A stretch of 8,276 nucleotides of DNA from Clostridiales bacterium (lineage in GTDB: Bacteria > Bacillota > Clostridia > Lachnospirales > Lachnospiraceae). How positions within the stretch are numbered: the first letter of the stretch is position 1; each line of letters opens with the position of its first letter. A program made the translations under genes and the position numbers. Positions 1-6,411 of this stretch are shown here, piece after piece. Under the pieces are notes generated by a model, which was not told the origin of the DNA, ran no database searches, and saw only the letters and a list, made by a program, of their open reading frames with translations. Location of the stretch: NCBI GenBank assembly GCA_019420425.1, contig JAHZHG010000108.1, forward strand, positions 1 through 8,276. The letters run 5' to 3'.

Positions 1-1
1 G

Positions 2-352
2 GGGCAGGTTTCACTGTATATTGAACATCTGCCGGACTTTGCGGCTGAGGAGCAGGTTATTCTGCCGGAGGTATCGGAGGAGGACGCTTTCTATATCCGG
101 ACAAAGCTGGACAAGATCCGGGAGTCTCTGCCGGAGATTGACACAATCATCGATTCTGTGGCGGAGGGATGGAAGACCAGGCGTATGGGAAAGGCCGAGC
201 TGGCGATCCTGCGCCTGGGCGTATATGAAATCAAGTACGACGATACCATACCTGTGGGCGTGGCGATCAACGAGGCTGTGGAGCTGGCCAAGCAGTTCGG
301 CGGGGACGATTCCCCGGCCTTTGTCAACGGTGTGCTGGCCAAGCTGGTATAA
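2..352 (+). CDS. nusB: Transcription antitermination factor NusB, C-terminal part (5' end outside window)
   Basis: NusB binds boxA RNA together with NusE (ribosomal protein S10) and promotes antitermination and proper folding of rRNA transcripts in the cytoplasm. The reading frame is open from the first complete codon at position 2 and gives 116 residues to a TAA at 350-352. The start codon lies to the left of the window. The family's C-terminal signature is clear: a helix reading [12 protein letters not shown], then [17 protein letters not shown], then [19 protein letters not shown] and FVNGVLAKL at the end. Against a usual 130-170 residues, roughly the first 20-50 are missing. A GTG at 158 is in frame but falls inside the conserved domain, so it is not a real start. 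xseA follows after 20 nt. In B. subtilis folD lies between these two genes; here it does not. Confidence 0.95.
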   Translation, partial: GQVSLYIEHLPDFAAEEQVILPEVSEEDAFYIRTKLDKIRESLPEIDTIIDSVAEGWKTRRMGKAELAILRLGVYEIKYDDTIPVGVAINEAVELAKQFGGDDSPAFVNGVLAKLV

Positions 353-353
353 T
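345..353 (+). promoter_or_regulatory. Candidate extended -10 promoter element at the nusB stop codon
   Basis: The sequence TGGTATAAT matches the extended -10 consensus TGnTATAAT exactly and overlaps the last codon and stop codon of nusB. A TTGTCA at 321-326 resembles a -35 box, but its spacer is 21 nt, longer than the usual 16-18, so it probably contributes little. Initiation would fall near 360, leaving only about a dozen nt before the xseA ATG at 373, although the GGGGTG ribosome site at 363-368 would be retained. The match could be a coincidence of a Val codon followed by TAA-T, so this is only a candidate. Confidence 0.25.
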
Positions 354-372
354 CGGCCTTATGGGGTGATTC

Positions 373-1581
373 ATGAACCGTATATATGCCGTAGGGCAGG
401 TAAATGCCTATATTAAAGCAATGTTTGACCAGGACTTTGTCCTGAACCGGATTTCGGTCAAGGGAGAGGTTTCCAACTGCAAGTACCATACATCCGGTCA
501 TATCTATTTTTCTTTGAAGGATGATACGGGGGCAATCGCCTGTATCATGTTTGCCAGTGCCAGAAGGGGACTGGCATTTCGTCTTGAAAATGGTCAGCAG
601 ATTGTGGTGGAGGGCAGCGTTTCCGTGTACGAGCGGGACGGCCGCTACCAGCTCTATGCGAACCGGATTACTCTGCAGGGAGCGGGACTTCTTTACGAAC
701 GGTTTGAGGCGCTTAAGGCTGAGCTGAGCGAGATGGGGATGTTTGCCCCGGAATACAAGCAGCCCATTCCTCCCTATATCTTCCGCCTCGGCATCGTGAC
801 AGCCCCCACAGGGGCGGCGGTCCGGGATATCATCACGGTTTCCAAACGCAGAAATCCATATATTCAGCTGATTCTATACCCGGCCCTGGTACAGGGGGAG
901 GGGGCGGCGGACAGTATTGTCCGCGGAATACAGATGATGGAGCAGGCAGATGTGGATGCCTGCATTGTGGGCAGAGGCGGCGGCTCCATCGAGGATCTCT
1001 GGGCATTTAACGAAGAAAAGGTGGCAAGAGCCGCGTTCGCCTGCCGTGTTCCGCTGATTTCCGCAGTGGGGCACGAGACGGATACGACGATTCTGGATTT
1101 TGTGGCGGATTTGCGGGCGCCAACGCCATCGGCCGCGGCTGAGCTGGCTGTGGCAGATATTTCCGCCGTATTCCGGCGCATGGAGCAGGCAAAGGGGGAG
1201 ATGGACCGGCAGATGGCGGACATCCTCCAGCTGGCCCGTGTAAAAACCGAGTATTACCGCAGGAGGCTGGAGCAGGGCAGTCCACAGTACAGGCTGCGGG
1301 AGCAGCGCCAGCGCCTGATCGAAAAAGAAGAAAAACTGAATCTGCTGATGGAGTCTGTGCTGAGGGAAAAACGCGGCAGACTCCAGGTTTATATAGAGAA
1401 GCTAAAGGGCATGTCCCCCCTGGAAAAGCTAAATCAGGGCTATTTTGCCGTCATGGACGAAGAGGGCAGGAGAATCTCTCGGGCGGGGGATACAGCGCCG
1501 GGAAGGCTGCTGACGCTGTATGCGTCTGACGGCCGGATTGAGGCGAGAACGGAGAAGGTATATGGAAGAGAAGACAGCTAA
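373..1581 (+). CDS. xseA: Exodeoxyribonuclease VII large subunit XseA
   Basis: XseA is the catalytic subunit of exonuclease VII, which degrades single-stranded DNA from both ends into oligonucleotides and acts in repair and recombination. The protein has 402 residues, normal for the family. An N-terminal OB-fold covers about residues 1-105 (KGEVSNCKYHTSGHIYFSLKD at 30-50). The catalytic region follows, with TAPTGAAVRDI at 143-153, VGRGGGSIEDLWAFNEE at 199-215, and GHETDTTILD then RAPTPSAAAE at 233-257. A long charged helical stretch at about 263-345, probably coiled coil, is where XseB subunits bind. The C-terminal SPLEKLNQGYF lies at 348-358. The ATG at 373 is preferred because MNRIYAVGQVNAYIK is the usual N terminus and GGGGTG lies at 363-368. 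The last 20 nt overlap xseB, which points to translational coupling of the two subunits. Confidence 0.97.
   Translation: MNRIYAVGQVNAYIKAMFDQDFVLNRISVKGEVSNCKYHTSGHIYFSLKDDTGAIACIMFASARRGLAFRLENGQQIVVEGSVSVYERDGRYQLYANRITLQGAGLLYERFEALKAELSEMGMFAPEYKQPIPPYIFRLGIVTAPTGAAVRDIITVSKRRNPYIQLILYPALVQGEGAADSIVRGIQMMEQADVDACIVGRGGGSIEDLWAFNEEKVARAAFACRVPLISAVGHETDTTILDFVADLRAPTPSAAAELAVADISAVFRRMEQAKGEMDRQMADILQLARVKTEYYRRRLEQGSPQYRLREQRQRLIEKEEKLNLLMESVLREKRGRLQVYIEKLKGMSPLEKLNQGYFAVMDEEGRRISRAGDTAPGRLLTLYASDGRIEARTEKVYGREDS
1551..1558 (+). promoter_or_regulatory. Ribosome binding site for xseB, inside xseA
   Basis: GGAGAAGG sits a few nt before the ATG at 1562 and lies within the xseA coding sequence. 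It decides the xseB start. The longer reading from an in-frame ATG at 1520 would add 14 residues (MRLTAGLRRERRRY) that are merely xseA sequence read in another frame. Confidence 0.7.
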
Positions 1582-1786
1582 GAGCAGCGGGCAGACGCTG
1601 GAGGAGGCCTTTGCCCGTCTGGACGAGGTGATTGACCGGCTGGGAGACCGGAATATCTCCCTGGAAGACTCCTTTGCCGCATATCAGCAGGGGATGGAGC
1701 TGTTAAAGACGTGCAACGAGGCCATTGACCGCGTGGAGAAAAAGGTGCTTGTATTTAACGAGCAGGGTGGACTGGATGAATTTTAA
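1562..1786 (+). CDS. xseB: Exodeoxyribonuclease VII small subunit XseB
   Basis: XseB is the small, non-catalytic subunit of exonuclease VII; several copies bind along the XseA helical stalk. The protein has 74 residues, typical of the family. It is a two-helix hairpin with the family pattern: LEEAFARLDEVIDRL at about 13-27, then ISLEDSFAAYQQGMELLKTC at 32-51, then an acidic/basic helix ending VEKKVLVF. The start at 1562 is chosen from the GGAGAAGG site just upstream and because homologues begin a few residues before the first helix. The gene begins 20 nt before the xseA stop and itself overlaps ispA by 11 nt, so its translation is probably tied to that of both neighbours. No signal peptide or membrane segment is present; it is cytoplasmic. 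Confidence 0.95.
   Translation: MEEKTAKSSGQTLEEAFARLDEVIDRLGDRNISLEDSFAAYQQGMELLKTCNEAIDRVEKKVLVFNEQGGLDEF
1764..1770 (+). promoter_or_regulatory. Ribosome binding site for ispA, inside xseB
   Basis: AGGGTGG ends 5 nt before the ATG at 1776 and supports that start. The alternative in-frame start at 1725 would add 17 residues that are xseB sequence read out of frame, so it is rejected. Confidence 0.6.
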
Positions 1787-2684
1787 TGAAGAACTGAATG
1801 CAAAGACAGAAGAGATTAACCGGATACTGGAAGCCTTTCTCCCGGCAGAGGAGGGCTATCAGAGACAGCTTTTGGCGGCCATGAACTACAGTATGCAGGC
1901 AGGCGGCAAGCGGCTGCGTCCTCTGATGATGCAGGAGGCGTACCGGATGTTCGGCGGCAGCGGAGCCGTGGTTCAGCCGTTTATGGCGGCGATGGAGATG
2001 ATCCATACCCACTCCCTGATCCACGATGACCTGCCTGCGATGGACAATGATGAATACCGCAGAGGGAGGAAAACTACCCATGTGGTTTACGGCGAGGCTG
2101 CGGCCATCCTGGCCGGAGACGGGCTGCTGAATCTGGCCTACGAGACGGCGATGAAGGCCTTTGCCCTTGAACCGGAAAACCGGAACATCCCCCGGGCACT
2201 GACGCTTCTGGCGGGAAAAACCGGGATTTACGGCATGATCGGCGGCCAGTCCGTGGATGTGGAGATGGACAAGGCAGAGGGAGGCTTTGCCGGCCAGCCG
2301 GAGAAAAAGGAGCGTCTGGACTTTATTTACCGGCTGAAAACCGGGGCGCTGATCGAAGGCTCCCTGATGGTGGGAGCAGTCCTGGCGGGAACCTCCGGGG
2401 AGGAGCTTGCGATTCTGGAAGAAATTGGCGGCCTGGTGGGTATGGCCTTCCAGATCCAGGACGATATTCTGGATCTGACCAGCACCACGGAAACCTTGGG
2501 CAAGCCGGTGCACAGCGATGAAAAAAACGACAAGGTGACTTACGTGACCCTTTACGGAATGGAGGAGGCGAAGGCTGCGGTGGAGCGGATTTCCCGGGAG
2601 GCGATTGAAAAGCTGAACCGGCTGCCCGGAGACAAATCCTTTTTGGAGCCGCTGTTTCTGTCACTGATTCACCGGAAAAAATAG
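1776..2684 (+). CDS. ispA: Polyprenyl (farnesyl or geranylgeranyl) diphosphate synthase
   Basis: This enzyme joins isopentenyl diphosphate to allylic diphosphates to make farnesyl or longer diphosphates for quinone, undecaprenyl and other isoprenoid synthesis. The protein has 302 residues, all-helical and cytoplasmic. Visible motifs are GGKRLRP (43-49), the first Asp-rich motif DDLPAMD (84-90) followed by RRGRKTTH, KTGALIEGS near 188-196, and the second Asp-rich motif in FQIQDDILD (D229, D230, D233). The two-residue insertion in the first motif, DDxxxxD, is the bacterial type II pattern. Position -5 from that motif, which helps set chain length, is His79 rather than the Tyr of typical farnesyl diphosphate synthases, so the main product may be geranylgeranyl diphosphate. 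The start at 1776 is set by AGGGTGG. The gene overlaps xseB by 11 nt and lies 19 nt before dxs, which acts earlier in the same pathway. Confidence 0.93.
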   Translation: MNFNEELNAKTEEINRILEAFLPAEEGYQRQLLAAMNYSMQAGGKRLRPLMMQEAYRMFGGSGAVVQPFMAAMEMIHTHSLIHDDLPAMDNDEYRRGRKTTHVVYGEAAAILAGDGLLNLAYETAMKAFALEPENRNIPRALTLLAGKTGIYGMIGGQSVDVEMDKAEGGFAGQPEKKERLDFIYRLKTGALIEGSLMVGAVLAGTSGEELAILEEIGGLVGMAFQIQDDILDLTSTTETLGKPVHSDEKNDKVTYVTLYGMEEAKAAVERISREAIEKLNRLPGDKSFLEPLFLSLIHRKK

Positions 2685-2703
2685 AAAGGAAACGGCAGAG
2701 CCT

Positions 2704-4575
2704 ATGGTACTGGATAAAATCAATGAGGCGAATGATATCAAGAAGCTGGATAAGGAAGAGCTTCCGGTCCTGGCTGAGGAGATCCGCAGCTTTCTGATTG
2801 AGAAAATCAGCGTGGGCGGCGGCCATCTGGCCTCCAACCTGGGTGTGGTGGAGCTGACGATGGCGCTGCATCTGGCTTTTCATCTGCCGGAGGACAAGAT
2901 CATCTGGGACGTGGGCCATCAATCCTATACCCACAAGATTCTGACCGGCCGTAAGGACGGCTTTGACCAGATGCGTAAATACGGAGGGATGAGCGGTTTC
3001 CCCAAGCGTAAGGAGAGCCCATGCGACGCCTTTGATACAGGGCACAGCTCCACCTCGATTTCGGCAGGCCTGGGCTATGTGGGCGCGCGGGATCTGCTGC
3101 ATCAGGAGCATTACGTGGTTTCTGTGATCGGCGACGGCTCCCTTACCGGCGGGATGGCATATGAAGCGCTGAATAATGCAGGCCGTCTGAAAACCAATTT
3201 TATTGTCATCTTAAATGACAACGAAATGTCTATTGCAGAGAACGTGGGCGGCATTTCCACGTATCTGAGCAGCCTGCGTACGGCGGAGGCTTATACAGAG
3301 CTAAAGACCGGGGTTGAGCAGACGCTGAACCGGATTCCCGTGTACGGAGACCGGATGGTAAAGCAGATCCGGCGGGCCAAGGAGGGAATCAAGCAGCTGG
3401 TGATTCCGGGAATGTGGTTTGAGCAGATGGGGCTGACCTATCTGGGGCCGGTGGACGGCCACAGCATTCCCAGGCTTATGCGCGTGCTGGAGGAGGCCAA
3501 ACGGATGAACGGCCCCGTGCTGGTGCATGTCTGTACCAAGAAGGGAAAAGGATATTTGCCCGCGGAGCGTCATCCGGCCCGGTTCCATGGCGCAGAGCCC
3601 TTTGATATCGAGACAGGTCTGCCGAAAAAGCGCCGGGCAAAGGCGAACTATACGGATGTATTCTCCACCGTTATGTGCAAGCTGGGCGGCCGGACGGATA
3701 AGATGGTGGCCATTACGGCGGCCATGCCCGACGGTACGGGCCTGAAACGCTTTAAGGCCAAATTCCCTGAGCGTTTCTTTGACGTGGGAATTGCCGAAGC
3801 CCATGCGGTGACCTTCGCGGCCGGTCTGGCGGCCGGCGGATTGCGCCCGGTGGTGGCGGTGTATTCCTCCTTTTTACAGCGTGCCTATGATCAGATTATC
3901 CACGATGTCTGTATCCAGCAGCTGCCGGTAATCTTTGCCGTGGACCGGGCGGGACTGGTGGGCAGCGACGGGGAAACCCATCAGGGGATTTTCGATTTGT
4001 CCTTTCTTTCGGCTATCCCGAATATGTGCGTGATGGCGCCGAAAAACAAGTGGGAGTTGGCGGATATGCTGAAGTTCGCGCTGACGCTGGAATGTCCCGT
4101 GGCTATCCGCTACCCAAGGGGAGAGGCCTATGACGGCCTGGAGGAGTTCCGCACACCGATGCGCCTGGGAAGGGGCGAGGTGCTTTACGATGAAAACGGG
4201 ATCGCGCTGATTGCGGTGGGAAGCATGGTCAAAACTGCCGAGGAGGTACGGGGCAGACTCAGGGATTTGGGCTACAGCTGCTCTCTGATCAACGCCCGGT
4301 TTGTCAAGCCGCTGGATACGGAGCTGCTGGATCGGGCCGCAGAGGAACACGAACTGGTGGTTACGCTGGAGGAAAACGTACTCAGCGGCGGCTTCGGGGA
4401 GCGTGTGGATGAATATTATCAGTCTGTAGGGGCAGTTGTGAATTTAATCAACATTGCCCTTCCGGATAACTATATTGAGCACGGAAATGTGGATATTTTA
4501 CGGAAAGAAACGGGTATTGATCCCGATACAATCATGAAGCGGATTATTGCCGCCTATGTGGGCAGACAGAGCTGA
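2704..4575 (+). CDS. dxs: 1-deoxy-D-xylulose-5-phosphate synthase
   Basis: Dxs condenses pyruvate with glyceraldehyde 3-phosphate, using thiamine diphosphate and Mg2+, to give 1-deoxy-D-xylulose 5-phosphate and CO2. This is the first and often flux-setting step of the MEP isoprenoid pathway. The 623 residues match the family length (E. coli 620). Seen in order: GGHLASNLGVVELT (39-52), GHQSYTHKILTGR with H72 (71-83), DTGHSS (111-116), the thiamine-binding GDGS at 143-146 with NDNEMSI (171-177, N173), GPVDGH (248-253), and DVGIAEAHAVTFAAG with the catalytic Glu365. VDRAGLVGSDGETHQG follows (413-428, H426), then the C-terminal transketolase domain. The three-domain layout is intact. The start is a clear match to family N termini, but the likely AAAGGA site (2685-2690) is 13 nt upstream, longer than ideal. 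The gene lies 19 nt after ispA and 25 nt before tlyA. Confidence 0.98.
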   Translation: MVLDKINEANDIKKLDKEELPVLAEEIRSFLIEKISVGGGHLASNLGVVELTMALHLAFHLPEDKIIWDVGHQSYTHKILTGRKDGFDQMRKYGGMSGFPKRKESPCDAFDTGHSSTSISAGLGYVGARDLLHQEHYVVSVIGDGSLTGGMAYEALNNAGRLKTNFIVILNDNEMSIAENVGGISTYLSSLRTAEAYTELKTGVEQTLNRIPVYGDRMVKQIRRAKEGIKQLVIPGMWFEQMGLTYLGPVDGHSIPRLMRVLEEAKRMNGPVLVHVCTKKGKGYLPAERHPARFHGAEPFDIETGLPKKRRAKANYTDVFSTVMCKLGGRTDKMVAITAAMPDGTGLKRFKAKFPERFFDVGIAEAHAVTFAAGLAAGGLRPVVAVYSSFLQRAYDQIIHDVCIQQLPVIFAVDRAGLVGSDGETHQGIFDLSFLSAIPNMCVMAPKNKWELADMLKFALTLECPVAIRYPRGEAYDGLEEFRTPMRLGRGEVLYDENGIALIAVGSMVKTAEEVRGRLRDLGYSCSLINARFVKPLDTELLDRAAEEHELVVTLEENVLSGGFGERVDEYYQSVGAVVNLINIALPDNYIEHGNVDILRKETGIDPDTIMKRIIAAYVGRQS

Positions 4576-4590
4576 TCCGTATAGACAGGT

Positions 4591-4595
4591 GGAGG
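4591..4595 (+). promoter_or_regulatory. Ribosome binding site for tlyA
   Basis: GGAGG lies 5 nt before the ATG at 4601 and fixes that start. An in-frame ATG at 4547 would overlap the end of dxs, lacks a comparable site, and adds 18 residues outside the S4 domain. Confidence 0.75.
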
Positions 4596-4600
4596 AACGG

Positions 4601-5413
4601 ATGAAAGAACGGTTGGACATTCTGCTGGTACAGCGGGGCCTGGCGCCGTCCAGGGAAAAGGCAAAGGCAATCATTATGGCGGGAAATGTCCTGGTCGGCG
4701 GTCAGCGTGAGGACAAGGCCGGTTCGCTGTTTGATGCGGAAAAGGCAGAAATTACCGTAAAGGATACAGGAATGAAATACGTTAGCCGCGGCGGGCTGAA
4801 GCTGGAAAAGGCCATGACCCATTTCGGCGTACAGCTAAAGGGCAGGGTCTGCATGGATGTGGGCGCTTCCACAGGCGGCTTTACGGACTGTATGCTGCAA
4901 AATGGTGCGGTTAAGGTGTTTTCCGTGGATGTGGGCCACGGTCAGCTGGACTGGAAGCTCCGCCAGGACGAGCGTGTGGTCTGCATGGAAAAGACGAATA
5001 TCCGGTACGTGCTGCCGGAGCATATCGGCGTACCGGTGGATTTTGCTTCCATCGACGTTTCCTTTATCTCCCTGACCAAGGTGCTCCTGCCCGTGCGGGA
5101 GATTTTGAGAGAAAACGGAGAGGTAGTATGTCTGATCAAGCCCCAGTTTGAGGCAGGCAGGGAAAAAGTGGGGAAAAAAGGCGTTGTTCGCGACCCGGAG
5201 GTACATCTGGAGGTCATCCGGCAGGTGATCGCTTATGCCAGATCCATCTCCTTTGGGGTAAAGAATCTGGAATATTCCCCGATCAAGGGGCCGGAGGGTA
5301 ATATCGAATATCTGCTCTATCTGGAAAAACAGAAGCCGGAGACAGAGGGAAGCCAGGCAGACACAGTAGATCCCGAGGCTACGGTAAAAGCCGCCCACGA
5401 GGAATTACGGTGA
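4601..5413 (+). CDS. tlyA: TlyA family rRNA (cytidine-2'-O)-methyltransferase
   Basis: TlyA proteins transfer methyl from S-adenosylmethionine to ribose 2'-OH groups of rRNA; in mycobacteria the targets are C1409 of 16S and C1920 of 23S rRNA. The protein has 270 residues. An S4 RNA-binding domain occupies about 3-60 (RLDILLVQRGLAPSREKAK). An FtsJ-like Rossmann domain follows, with the SAM site DVGASTGGFTDCML (86-99) and the catalytic tetrad K67, D152, K180 and E236, spaced as in M. tuberculosis TlyA (K69, D154, K182, E238). The last 27 residues or so form a polar Glu/Thr/Ala-rich tail, probably flexible. Old names of this family as a haemolysin are not supported by the sequence: there is no signal peptide or membrane segment. 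Whether it modifies one or both rRNAs cannot be read from the sequence. Confidence 0.94.
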   Translation: MKERLDILLVQRGLAPSREKAKAIIMAGNVLVGGQREDKAGSLFDAEKAEITVKDTGMKYVSRGGLKLEKAMTHFGVQLKGRVCMDVGASTGGFTDCMLQNGAVKVFSVDVGHGQLDWKLRQDERVVCMEKTNIRYVLPEHIGVPVDFASIDVSFISLTKVLLPVREILRENGEVVCLIKPQFEAGREKVGKKGVVRDPEVHLEVIRQVIAYARSISFGVKNLEYSPIKGPEGNIEYLLYLEKQKPETEGSQADTVDPEATVKAAHEELR

Positions 5414-5537
5414 ACGTTGCCGCCGGGCAGGCGGATGAAAATCAGGGATGCCCAGTGCGTCTTTGGAGACTTTCATTGCTGACGGAGAGTTGATTGTGAC
5501 GCACGCAGGTTTAGACAAATGGACACGAGGAAAATAC
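5414..5537 (+). other. tlyA-nadK intergenic region with small hairpins and possible mini-ORF
   Basis: This is the only gap over 25 nt in the window. It holds a GC hairpin, CCGCC 5420-5424 with GGCGG 5430-5434 around a 5-nt loop, but no T-run follows, so it is not a standard terminator. A second structure spans 5453-5478: CAGTG pairs with CATTG (one G-U pair) around an inner GTCT-TTGG-AGAC hairpin. A TTGATT at 5490-5495 followed by TAGACA at 5512-5517 is a poor promoter match. A GTG at 5410 overlapping the tlyA stop as GTGA, with AGGA six nt ahead, opens a 27-codon frame to a TGA at 5491-5493; its product resembles nothing I know. Nothing here is strong enough to name a regulatory element. Confidence 0.45.
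5527..5533 (+). promoter_or_regulatory. Ribosome binding site for nadK
   Basis: GAGGAAA lies 4 nt before the ATG at 5538, with the GAGG core 7 nt from it. It decides the start. An in-frame ATG at 5448 lacks a well-spaced site and would add 30 residues (MPSASLETF...) not expected in the family. Confidence 0.7.
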
Positions 5538-6401
5538 ATGGAACGGTTTTACATAATTACAAATCAGCAGAAGGATCCGAACCTGGAAGTGACGAACGAG
5601 ATCCGGGATTTCCTGGAAAGCCGGGGAAAGCAATGTGTGATTCAGGACGGCTGCGCCGACGCGGTGCACTGTGGATATAAGTATACCGATGCGGGAAAAA
5701 TACCCGAAGATACGCAGTGCGTACTGGTGCTTGGCGGAGACGGTACGCTTTTGCAGGCTACACGCGACCTGGTGGATAAGCAGATTCCGCTTCTGGGCAT
5801 CAATCTGGGCACCCTGGGTTTTCTGGCAGAGATCGACCGCCAGAATATCCGCCCTGCCCTGGAGCAGCTGATCAACGACTCCTATACGATTGAAAAGCGG
5901 ATGCTGCTGGAGGGCTGTGCATACCGGGGGGAGCGCCGGCTCCTTGCCGATCTGGCGCTGAATGACATTGTGCTGGGACGGTGCGGGCGGCTGAGAATTG
6001 TGGATTTCAGCATATACGTAAACGGAGAGTACCTCTGCTCCTACAGCGCGGACGGGATAATCGTATCCACGCCCACTGGCTCCACTGGCTACAGCCTTTC
6101 GGCCGGAGGCCCGCTGGTTTCCCCGGATGCGGAGCTGATCCTGCTGACGGCGATTGCTCCCCATACCTTAAATTCCCGGACGATTGTGCTGCCGGCGGAT
6201 GTGGATATCACGATTGAGGTAGGTGAAGGGCACAGCACGTCAAACGAGGGGGCAGAGGCCACCTTTGACGGAGATACCTCGGTGAACCTAAAAACCGGGG
6301 ATCGGATCGAGATCATCCGGTCCCGTAAATCCGCAAGGCTGATTAAGATCAGCAATGCCAGCTTTGTAGAGCTTTTGCGGATCAAGATGAACCGCAGCTA
6401 A
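5538..6401 (+). CDS. nadK: NAD kinase
   Basis: NAD kinase phosphorylates the 2'-hydroxyl of NAD to make NADP, the only route to NADP in most bacteria, and acts in the cytoplasm. The protein has 287 residues, normal for bacterial enzymes. Visible motifs are the phosphate-binding GGDGTLLQATRD (66-77, with catalytic Asp68), GINLGTLGFLAEID (87-100), LNDIVLGR (141-148, the NE/D motif), and the conserved block DGIIVSTPTGSTGYSLSAGGP (172-192), followed by IAPHTLNSR and TFDGD. The start is set by GAGGAAA. nadK lies 124 nt after tlyA and 10 nt before argR. In the B. subtilis version of this cluster no NAD kinase gene occupies this place, but the placement is, to my knowledge, usual in Clostridia. NADPH made from its product is used by the MEP reductoisomerase, though a regulatory tie to ispA/dxs is only an inference. 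Confidence 0.96.
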   Translation: MERFYIITNQQKDPNLEVTNEIRDFLESRGKQCVIQDGCADAVHCGYKYTDAGKIPEDTQCVLVLGGDGTLLQATRDLVDKQIPLLGINLGTLGFLAEIDRQNIRPALEQLINDSYTIEKRMLLEGCAYRGERRLLADLALNDIVLGRCGRLRIVDFSIYVNGEYLCSYSADGIIVSTPTGSTGYSLSAGGPLVSPDAELILLTAIAPHTLNSRTIVLPADVDITIEVGEGHSTSNEGAEATFDGDTSVNLKTGDRIEIIRSRKSARLIKISNASFVELLRIKMNRS

Positions 6402-6406
6402 GGAGG
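6400..6406 (+). promoter_or_regulatory. Ribosome binding site for argR, overlapping nadK stop
   Basis: AAGGAGG is a near-perfect Shine-Dalgarno site, 5 nt before the argR ATG at 6412. Its first two bases are part of the nadK TAA stop codon, so a ribosome finishing nadK ends on the argR initiation site. Confidence 0.8.
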
Positions 6407-6411
6407 TCAGG

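Noticed and set aside
21..416. 131-codon forward frame across nusB and the start of xseA
   Set aside because: An Arg/Ser/Trp-rich product out of frame with two conserved genes; it is a shadow of nusB.
1755..2513. 252-codon antisense open frame opposite ispA
   Set aside because: It lies wholly opposite a conserved gene with all its motifs, and its His/Gln/Leu/Arg-rich product is typical of the complement of a GC-rich third-position-biased gene.
2323..3111. 262-codon antisense open frame spanning the ispA-dxs junction
   Set aside because: It crosses two well-supported genes on the other strand, has no recognisable domain, and has a low-complexity Pro/Ser/Arg/Gln-rich product.
4601..5413. Haemolysin toxin reading of tlyA
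   Set aside because: The S4 domain, SAM motif and K-D-K-E tetrad show an rRNA methyltransferase; there are no secretion or membrane features.
5420..5434. GC hairpin after tlyA as an intrinsic terminator
   Set aside because: The stem is only 5 bp and no run of T follows; transcription probably continues into nadK.
5490..5517. Possible sigma-A promoter TTGATT / TAGACA before nadK
   Set aside because: The -10 matches only about half of TATAAT and the -35 four of six, so it cannot be told from chance.
5448..5537. Upstream in-frame start giving NadK 30 extra residues
   Set aside because: No well-spaced ribosome site, and the extension does not look like family sequence, while the ATG at 5538 has GAGGAAA and gives a normal length.
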